From contig NZ_JAOQJC010000061.1 in assembly GCF_025567625.1 (NCBI RefSeq), forward strand, positions 1 to 35,151: 35,151 nt of DNA, given 5' to 3'. Positions 25,635 through 31,676 of the stretch are shown one piece after another. Position 1 is the stretch's first letter; every line of letters starts with the position of its first letter. The position numbers were made by a program, and so were the translations under genes. The DNA comes from Paenibacillus sp. J5C2022 (lineage in GTDB: Bacteria; Bacillota; Bacilli; Paenibacillales; Paenibacillaceae). The notes under the pieces are model-generated. The model had not been told where the DNA came from and did no database searches. It saw only the letters and a list, made by a program, of their open reading frames with translations.

Positions 25635-26300
25635 ATGGCGGTGAAAAAACGAATGACGAATAACGATCAGGAACGGCTTTCGACCAGAGAATATATTCTT
25701 CAACTGCTGAAGACGAGAGGCGCGCTCAGCACCAAAGACCTTACGGAGGAGCTCGGCATTACGGTTATGGCCGTAAGGCGTCATATCCAATCTCTCGAAC
25801 GGGACAATCTCATCACTTCCCGAACGATTAGACAATCAATGGGCAGGCCGACGGCCGTATATGCTTTAACCGAGCATGCGCAGGGCTTTTTTCCCCGCAA
25901 GTACCATACGTTAACACTGGAGCTGTTGGACGAGCTGGAGGATCATTTCGGCGAAGCTGCGGTTGAGCGGCTTTTTGAAGGGCGCAAAGAGAAGATGCTG
26001 AAGAAATATGATTCCAGCATGCAAGGTAAAGATATCGCCGACCGTATATCCCTGCTTGCCGATATTCAGAACGAGAATGGATATATGGTGGAGCTGGAGA
26101 AGATCAGCGACGATGAATATTTTCTCAAGGAGCATAACTGTCCGATTGAACAGGTGGCTACCAAATACCAGCATGCTTGCCAATGTGAGCTGCAGCTGTT
26201 CAAATCCCTGTTGGGAGATGCGGATGTGTCGCGAACGGAGTGTCTCGCTAAGGGGGGACAGCGCTGCACCTACTCAATTAAAAAAAGAAAAAAACAGTGA
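25635..26300 (+). CDS. SufR-like Cys-rich DeoR/ArsR-type transcriptional regulator
   Basis: This 221-residue regulator has an N-terminal winged helix-turn-helix (about 18-80, with ALSTKDLTEELGITVMAVRR and the wing motif GRPTAVYALT). The C-terminal half ends in a Cys cluster: Cys169-x12-Cys182-x-Cys184-x18-Cys203-x7-Cys211. Layout and wing resemble SufR, the Fe-S sensor that represses suf genes, although the Cys spacing is not the cyanobacterial one. Its position between an A-type Fe-S carrier (divergent) and a ferredoxin reductase supports Fe-S or redox sensing. The start is uncertain: ATG 25635 has no clear ribosome site, and ATG 25631 or GTG 25641 are nearby. Confidence 0.8.
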   Translation: MAVKKRMTNNDQERLSTREYILQLLKTRGALSTKDLTEELGITVMAVRRHIQSLERDNLITSRTIRQSMGRPTAVYALTEHAQGFFPRKYHTLTLELLDELEDHFGEAAVERLFEGRKEKMLKKYDSSMQGKDIADRISLLADIQNENGYMVELEKISDDEYFLKEHNCPIEQVATKYQHACQCELQLFKSLLGDADVSRTECLAKGGQRCTYSIKKRKKQ

Positions 26301-26329
26301 GACCGAAAGAGGACATCTCACTGTTTTTT
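26291..26329. terminator. Intrinsic terminator overlapping the regulator's stop codon
   Basis: AAAACAGTGAGA (26291-26302) pairs with TCTCACTGTTTT (26316-26327), and more T follow. The TGA stop (26298-26300) lies in the 5' arm. The symmetric A and T tracts allow function in both directions. Confidence 0.85.
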
Positions 26330-26348
26330 ACTACAAAAAATTTATAAA

Positions 26349-26366
26349 TTTCCGGGTTACCGGAAA
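26349..26366 (-). terminator. Short hairpin downstream of the ferredoxin reductase gene
   Basis: TTTCCGG and CCGGAAA form a perfect 7-base stem with a 4-base loop. On the minus strand an A/T-rich stretch follows, but not an uninterrupted T run, so termination is likely rather than certain. Confidence 0.45.
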
Positions 26367-26448
26367 AAATTCTATTTGGCGATAAAACCTACCTTTAAAC
26401 GCGGTCGCTCATCTTCGAAAGGCCTCGATAGAGGTTTTCTCATTGGGA

Positions 26449-27450
26449 TCATTGCATGATGTGACTGCTGTGTCCCGGCGATAGCTTCGCAGAAGGATCG
26501 ATATACACTTTGGCGTTATTAATCGCGGTTGGCGCTTCACCGAAGCCGACCGCAATCAGTTTCAACTTGCCCGGATAGGTCGTAATATCTCCGGCTGCGT
26601 ATATCCCCGGAATGTTCGTCTGCATGCGGGTGTCGACGACGATAGACCCGTTATGAATATCCAATCCCCAATTGGAGATCGGGCCGAGCGAGGAGACGAA
26701 TCCATAGCTGACGATGAGCGCGCCGCAGGGAATTTCGGTTATTTCGCCCGATTTGAATGTTATCGTGAGTCGTTCGATCCGCTCCTCGCCATGCAGCATA
26801 GAAATTTCCGCGAACGTCACCACGTTAACCTTTGACTCCATTAAGTTCTTGACGCTATGCTCATGAGCGCGGAACTTGTCCCGTCTATGTATGAGCGTCA
26901 CTTGATTCGCTATCGGCTCGAGCATCAGCGCCCAATCGACAGCGGAATCGCCTCCGCCGTTAATGACGACGTTCTGGCCGGCATAATGGTTAAGGTCCTT
27001 AACGAAATAATGAAGATTGGCTGCTTCGAATCGGGCAACTCCATCAAGCTCCAGCTTGCGGGGCTCGAAGGCGCCGATGCCTCCAGTAATGATGACGGAT
27101 TTGCTGTAATGGATCGCTTTATTAGAGACGATCTCGAAGTGATACTCCCCTTTTTTTACGACGCTATGAACCTTCTCTTCGAGCCGAACGTCGACGGGGA
27201 ACCTGCTCATCTGCTCCTCCAAATTTTTGACAAGCTGGGCTGCTGTCACTTTTGGAAAACCGGCGATATCGTAAATGAATTTCTCAGAATAAAGGGCAGT
27301 CGGCTGACCACCGAGCTGGGGCATACTGTCGATGATTTTGACACTCGCTTGACGCATGCCGGCATAGAATGCGGCGAACATGCCTGTCGGACCGCCTCCA
27401 ATGATCGTAATGTCAGTGAATATTTCGCTATTAGGATGTTCGGACTTCAA
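26449..27450 (-). CDS. Ferredoxin/flavodoxin-NADP+ reductase, thioredoxin-reductase-like type
   Basis: This 333-residue flavoprotein is close to the Bacillus YumC/YcgT group. The FAD site is IGGGPTGMFAAFYAG near the N terminus, LGGQPTALY follows, the NADP site is INGGGDSAVDWAL with the HRRDKFRAHE phosphate-binding block, and the second FAD block is YAAGDITTYPGK. The CxxC of true thioredoxin reductases is absent, and the C terminus (SPGHSSHIMQ) carries the aromatic/His tail region of this class. It moves electrons between NADPH and ferredoxin, useful for Fe-S enzymes. The start is TTG 27450 with AAGGAG upstream, and the promoter is at 27503-27531. Confidence 0.93.
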   Translation of the reverse strand: MKSEHPNSEIFTDITIIGGGPTGMFAAFYAGMRQASVKIIDSMPQLGGQPTALYSEKFIYDIAGFPKVTAAQLVKNLEEQMSRFPVDVRLEEKVHSVVKKGEYHFEIVSNKAIHYSKSVIITGGIGAFEPRKLELDGVARFEAANLHYFVKDLNHYAGQNVVINGGGDSAVDWALMLEPIANQVTLIHRRDKFRAHEHSVKNLMESKVNVVTFAEISMLHGEERIERLTITFKSGEITEIPCGALIVSYGFVSSLGPISNWGLDIHNGSIVVDTRMQTNIPGIYAAGDITTYPGKLKLIAVGFGEAPTAINNAKVYIDPSAKLSPGHSSHIMQ

Positions 27451-27502
27451 AGTAATTCTCTCCTTCTCGATATTATATATATTATATATTTATGTATACT
27501 AT

Positions 27503-27531
27503 ATTATGATCTATATGTTTTGCAATTTCAA
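27503..27531 (-). promoter_or_regulatory. Sigma-A promoter for the ferredoxin reductase gene
   Basis: On the minus strand, TTGAAA (27531-27526), 17 bases, then CATAAT (27508-27503). The roughly 50-base leader that follows is almost pure A/T (27471-27500). Confidence 0.55.
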
Positions 27532-27612
27532 GCAGGTGCATAGCAATATAGGCTGTCGGTTGCCTGCTTTATGCGGCAGAAGTTGAAGAAGACATCACAT
27601 AAGCAGTGATTA

Positions 27613-27621
27613 TGCTATAAT
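27613..27621 (+). promoter_or_regulatory. Extended -10 promoter for ung
   Basis: TGCTATAAT is an extended -10 element with a consensus hexamer, 42 bases before the start codon. No good -35 is present, as is usual for extended -10 promoters. Confidence 0.6.
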
Positions 27622-27662
27622 TTTGACGAGTCTTATTTTAGGGGCAGGAGGGTAATGGTATA

Positions 27663-28337
27663 ATGACCATCTTGAAAAACGACTGGGCATCCGAGCTGGC
27701 ACGTGAGTTTGAGGAGCCTTATTACTTAAAGCTGCGGGAGTTTCTACTTGAAGAATATCAGGCGGGGACCATTTATCCCGATAAATATGATATATTCAAC
27801 GCTTTGCACTATACATCGTTGGCCGATACGAAGGTAGTTATTCTGGGGCAAGATCCCTATCATGGGCCCGGACAAGCTCACGGGTTAAGCTTCTCGGTGA
27901 AGGAGGGCGTCGCTACGCCTCCATCCTTGCAAAATATGTTCAAGGAACTGAGAGACGATCTGAGGTGCTATATTCCGAACAACGGGCATTTGCTGAAGTG
28001 GGCGCAGCAAGGCGTATTGTTGCTCAACACGGTACTCACGGTCAGGGCGCATGAAGCGAATTCGCATAAAGCGAAGGGCTGGGAGCAGTTTACCGATAAA
28101 GTAATCGAGACGATCAATCGGAAAGAGCAGCCGGTTGTATTCCTGCTGTGGGGAAGTCATGCTCAGAAGAAAGCGGCATTCATTACGAACCCGAACCATC
28201 GACTAGTTCGTTCCCCGCATCCTAGTCCGTTGTCAGCTCATAGAGGATTTTTCGGCAGCAAGCCGTTTTCGCAGGCGAATCAATTTTTGAGGGAGCAGGG
28301 ACTTCCAGAGATTGATTGGCAGATTACGAATAATTGA
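27663..28337 (+). CDS. ung: Uracil-DNA glycosylase (family 1)
   Basis: This 224-residue DNA repair enzyme removes uracil from DNA. The water-activating motif GQDPYHGPGQAHGL contains Asp64, and the DNA-intercalation motif HPSPLSAHRGFFG contains His186. LLLNTVLTV and VFLLWGSHAQ are further family blocks. Length and motifs are complete. ATG 27663 has AGGAGGG at 27646-27652; a nearer ATG at 27655 is followed by a stop two codons later. The gene is monocistronic. Confidence 0.97.
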   Translation: MTILKNDWASELAREFEEPYYLKLREFLLEEYQAGTIYPDKYDIFNALHYTSLADTKVVILGQDPYHGPGQAHGLSFSVKEGVATPPSLQNMFKELRDDLRCYIPNNGHLLKWAQQGVLLLNTVLTVRAHEANSHKAKGWEQFTDKVIETINRKEQPVVFLLWGSHAQKKAAFITNPNHRLVRSPHPSPLSAHRGFFGSKPFSQANQFLREQGLPEIDWQITNN

Positions 28338-28414
28338 AGTTCCCTACTCTACTGCACATATTTTTATTTCGAAAAGCCACGACACAAACACCTGATCAAC
28401 AATTCAGCCCGGTT

Positions 28415-29290
28415 TTAATCGTTTCTGGCTTTGATTGTCTTGGCGTATTCCGACGGCGTCATGCCGACCGCTTTTTTGAAATGCCGTGAGAAATAGTGGA
28501 CACTGCTATAGCCGAGCAAATCCGCTATTTCTGTTAAATTGCAAGTGTCTTCCCGGATATGCTTTTTGGCATGCTCGATTTTTAATTGCTGAAGATAAGT
28601 GATGATCCCGGTGCCGGACGTCCGTTTGAACAGGACATTTAACTGTGTTTTGCTCATGCTGAACTGGGTGCTTAAAAAATCGAGTGTGATTTTATCTGAT
28701 AAATGTTGTTCAAGGTATTCAATAATTTGTTTTCTTATATGTGCGCTTTGGTTTTCATTTTTTGTCGACAACAGTGTAGTATGCGGCTTGCCTCCCTGTA
28801 CGCTGCGGACGATCTGAATAAGCAGCTGCTCCAAATAAATTTTGAAAAGCTGCTCCGCGGCGAATGGAGGAGCTTGCTTAGGTCTGATTGGGTACGTATT
28901 GATTTCAAAGGCATGCCGACTTTCTTTCATTAATTGCGCCAGCACCGCATGTTCGGCATGACCAATGTGAAACAGCTTATGTTCCTCAAAAAACGCCATC
29001 GCTCCGTTATCGCAGCGGAACGTGACTATGAAAAGATTGGGCGGCTTATTGCCCATGCTCTCCAACTGATGATACTCATTTGGACTGTGGATGAGGACAT
29101 TGCCCTGATTAAGCCGGTAGTGACCCGATTCAGTATTGGCATCCACTTCGCCTTTATCGACATAAACGATCTCCCAGAAATCATGACGTTCTCCGTTGTA
29201 ACGCTTCCGCTTGGGCACCTCGAAATAGTAACAGGTATAAATATCCTTTACGACAATTCGTTCATTGAGTCTGTAAGGTGTAAAATCCAT
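28415..29290 (-). CDS. AraC-family transcriptional regulator
   Basis: This 291-residue protein has an N-terminal cupin-like sensor domain (about 10-150, including HDFWEIVYVDKGE and the loop RLNQGNVLIHSPNEYH). The C-terminal AraC DNA-binding domain has two helix-turn-helix units (about 195-288), with the signature LTEIADLLGYSSVHYFSRHFKKAVGMTPSEY region well conserved. ATG 29290 is chosen for its GGGGG ribosome site; a longer in-frame start lies upstream without one. It is divergent from a sugar-type oxidoreductase/isomerase pair, which it probably activates in response to their substrate. Confidence 0.9.
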   Translation of the reverse strand: MDFTPYRLNERIVVKDIYTCYYFEVPKRKRYNGERHDFWEIVYVDKGEVDANTESGHYRLNQGNVLIHSPNEYHQLESMGNKPPNLFIVTFRCDNGAMAFFEEHKLFHIGHAEHAVLAQLMKESRHAFEINTYPIRPKQAPPFAAEQLFKIYLEQLLIQIVRSVQGGKPHTTLLSTKNENQSAHIRKQIIEYLEQHLSDKITLDFLSTQFSMSKTQLNVLFKRTSGTGIITYLQQLKIEHAKKHIREDTCNLTEIADLLGYSSVHYFSRHFKKAVGMTPSEYAKTIKARND

Positions 29291-29310
29291 CTCTTCGCCC
29301 CCTTCATTAA

Positions 29311-29338
29311 AGTATAAATAAACCGTTCTATAATGCAA
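29311..29338 (-). promoter_or_regulatory. Possible promoter of the AraC gene, with overlapping direct repeat
   Basis: On the minus strand, TTGCAT (29338-29333), 16 bases, then TATACT (29316-29311). On the plus strand the heptamer TGCAAAT occurs at 29334 and again at 29346, a 12-base spacing, overlapping the -35. The predicted leader is very short. Confidence 0.4.
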
Positions 29339-29441
29339 ATAGCTGTGCAAATTCACTGCTCCATAATCTAAATTAAGTCGGTCGGTAAAGTGATATTATG
29401 GTGACAGCAAAAAGCAACTCATTTAAGGAGATGAGAGGGCA

Positions 29442-30451
29442 ATGATTAAAGTCGGTTTGATCGGTTTTGGATCAATGGGGCACAAACATTTGGAGATATA
29501 CAAGCGGTTGGAAAACGAGGGCTTTCCGATCAAGCTGGTGGCCATTTATGATGTCGATGAACAGAAGTTTCATGGAAAAAGTCAGGAGAGCAACATAGCC
29601 GGGCCGATTGCGGCCGGCGACTTGTCCGGAATCAGCACTATACAGACCCGGAGCTGTTCTATCAGGGGGAGATGGACATGGTCGATATTACGCTGCCTAC
29701 TTTTTTGCATGATTCCTATACGATCCGCTCGCTGAACAAGGGGCTGCATGTGCTTTGCGAGAAACCGATTGCGCTGGATTCGGGCAGCGGGGCGGCTATG
29801 GTGGAGGCTGCGGCTGCAGCAGGTAAGACGCTGATGATCGGGCACTGCCTGCGCTTCTGGCCGGAATATGAATATTTAAAAAGCGTAGTAGACAGCGGTG
29901 AATATGGGGGTGTAAGGTCGGCGGTCTTCCACAGAGTCGGCAATGAGCCGGGCTGGTCTCACCAGAACTGGATGCTCCAGGTGGACAAGAGCGGTGGCGC
30001 ACTCGTCGATCTTCACATTCACGATGTGGACATGATCAACTGGCTGTTCGGCAAACCGGAAGCGGTTTCGGCGCTGTGCAGCGAACGTTATGATATTGTG
30101 TCCGCCCATTTCCGTTATCCGGACGGGAAGATCATTCATGCCGAGTCAGACTTATCGCTGCCCGGAGAAACCGGGTTCTCGATGGGATACCGCATTCATA
30201 TGGATAAAGCGACACTTATGTTTCAGAACGGCAAACTAACGGTTTATCCTGCAGGCGGGAAGGCTTGGGTTTATGAGCATGCCGGCGACCTCGGCTATTA
30301 TCGGGAAATGAAATATTTTGCGGAACAGCTGATGAAGGCGGAGGCTGTAACGGCATCCCCGCCGGAAGCTTCTCTTCTTGCGCTGAAGATCGTTGAAGCT
30401 GAACGGCAGTCTTCCGGTCAAGGCGGCCAGTTTGTGCCGGTTGTTGAATAA
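29442..30451 (+). pseudogene. Gfo/Idh/MocA-family oxidoreductase broken by a one-base frameshift
   Basis: The N-terminal part begins at ATG 29442 with the NAD-binding GFGSMG (residues 8-13). It loses coding sense after GDLSGI near 29630 and runs out at 29735. The second part is open in another frame, where HYTDPELF (upstream of 29672), ITLPTFLHDSYT, the catalytic-region CEKPIALDS and HIHDVDMINWLFGKP are intact to 30451. A single missing base near 29631-29635 restores one protein of about 335 residues, normal for the family. Such enzymes oxidise sugars or inositols with NAD(P). It is followed by a TIM-barrel isomerase gene and divergent from an AraC gene. It could be a real pseudogene or a base-calling error. 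Confidence 0.85.
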
Positions 30452-30497
30452 TATTTTTGGGAGCGGCTAAATTGTGAAGGTATTGGAGGAAGGTACT

Positions 30498-31334
30498 ATG
30501 GAAATCGGCGTTATTCATATGCTCGATACGAGCAGGCAGGGGAATATGTTTCAAGTTGTCAGCGAGTATGGCTTTTCTGTCTGCCAGCTGTGCTGTTGGA
30601 ACCAGGAGCTGTGCACACCGGAAACAGCCGAACGCGTAGTCCGGGAAGCGCGTGAGGCCAATGTACGTATTTGCGCGGTATGGGCAGGTGTCCCGGGTCC
30701 GGCGGTCTGGAATTTTACCGAGGGTCCAACTACATTGGGCCTCATACCGAAGCAATATCGTGAGGAACGGATAAAGGCACTGAAGGGATGGGCGGATTTT
30801 GCGGTTTGGGTTGGCGCACCCGCTATCATTACTCATTGCGGGTTTATCCCGGAAAATATGACGGATTCGGAATATCCGGAGGTTGTAGCCGCGATTCGTG
30901 AGGTAGCGGAATATTGCGAGAGCAAAGGGATCGGCTTCTGGTTCGAGACCGGACAAGAAACGCCGATTGTACTGCTTCGCACCATCCAGCTTGTCGGTAC
31001 ATCGAACCTGGGCATTAACCTGGACCCGGCCAATTTGATCTTGTACGGCAAAGGAAATCCGATTGACGCGCTGGATACAATCGGCCCTTATGTACGCAAC
31101 ATTCATGTGAAAGACGGGCTGTATCCGATCGACGGTGACCGGCTGGGCGAAGAAGTGCGGGCCGGCACTGGAAAGGTCAATTTTCCGGTGTTCATCCGCA
31201 GGCTGCAGGAGATCGGTTTTACGGGCGAGTACATTATCGAGCGCGAAATATCAGGCGAAGAGCAGAGGAGAGACATTTTGCAGACGACGGAGGATTTGAA
31301 GCTGTGGATGCAGCAGGCAAACGTACGGATTTAG
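30498..31334 (+). CDS. Sugar phosphate isomerase/epimerase (xylose isomerase-like TIM barrel)
   Basis: This 278-residue protein belongs to the AP-endonuclease-2/xylose-isomerase-like barrel family. Likely metal ligands appear in order: Glu in WFETGQE, Asp in GINLDPANL, His in NIHVKDG and Glu in YIIEREIS. It interconverts sugars or inositol derivatives, fitting the neighbouring oxidoreductase. ATG 30498 has GGAGGAAGG just upstream; an in-frame GTG at 30474 has a poorer site. It lies 46 bases after the oxidoreductase and is the last gene before two terminators. Confidence 0.87.
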   Translation: MEIGVIHMLDTSRQGNMFQVVSEYGFSVCQLCCWNQELCTPETAERVVREAREANVRICAVWAGVPGPAVWNFTEGPTTLGLIPKQYREERIKALKGWADFAVWVGAPAIITHCGFIPENMTDSEYPEVVAAIREVAEYCESKGIGFWFETGQETPIVLLRTIQLVGTSNLGINLDPANLILYGKGNPIDALDTIGPYVRNIHVKDGLYPIDGDRLGEEVRAGTGKVNFPVFIRRLQEIGFTGEYIIEREISGEEQRRDILQTTEDLKLWMQQANVRI

Positions 31335-31346
31335 AATCATTTAATT

Positions 31347-31381
31347 AGGAGCTAGCCTCGCTTGCGGGCCAGCTCCTTTTT
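31347..31381 (+). terminator. Intrinsic terminator after the isomerase gene
   Basis: AGGAGCT with GCC pairs with GGC and AGCTCCT across an 8-base loop, and five T residues follow. It lies 12 bases after the stop codon. Confidence 0.85.
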
Positions 31382-31421
31382 ACCGCTATCCCGGCACTAG
31401 ATTTACTGGAATTCTAAAACA

Positions 31422-31460
31422 AACAACACCCTGACCGCAAGAAGTCAGTGTGTTGTTTTT
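31422..31460 (+). terminator. Second strong terminator hairpin
   Basis: AACAACACCCTGAC (31422-31435) pairs with GTCAGTGTGTTGTT (31444-31457) with one mismatch, then a T tract. It lies 40 bases past the first terminator, insulating the kinase gene, or it could belong to an unseen short transcript. Confidence 0.8.
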
Positions 31461-31481
31461 CTCATTAAATTATGCAGGTAA

Positions 31482-31498
31482 TCGTAAGTTTCTTACGA
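31482..31498. promoter_or_regulatory. Operator-like palindrome upstream of the kinase promoter
   Basis: TCGTAAG and CTTACGA form a perfect 7-base inverted repeat with a TTT spacer, 28 bases before the predicted -35 box. It has no T tract and is not a terminator. Confidence 0.4.
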
Positions 31499-31526
31499 CT
31501 AATTGCTCTAGAAATAAAATTTTTAT

Positions 31527-31555
31527 TTGATGTAACTGAAAATAGGAATTATGAT
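31527..31555 (+). promoter_or_regulatory. Sigma-A promoter for the histidine kinase gene
   Basis: TTGATG (31527-31532), a 17-base spacer and TATGAT (31550-31555). The leader to ATG 31677 is about 115 bases and holds nothing else I can name. Confidence 0.55.
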
Positions 31556-31676
31556 TTTAGTATAATTTGAATTGGTCCACACCCGATGGAATGATATAGT
31601 AAATAATGTAGATTGGTTAAAAGTAAATCATGCCATGAATACAGTTAAAGATTTCCCAAAATGAGAGAGGTGTGTT

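Noticed and set aside
29625..29640. Programmed frameshift in the Gfo/Idh/MocA gene
   Set aside because: There is no slippery heptamer or downstream structure, and the family is not known for recoding; a deletion or base error is simpler.
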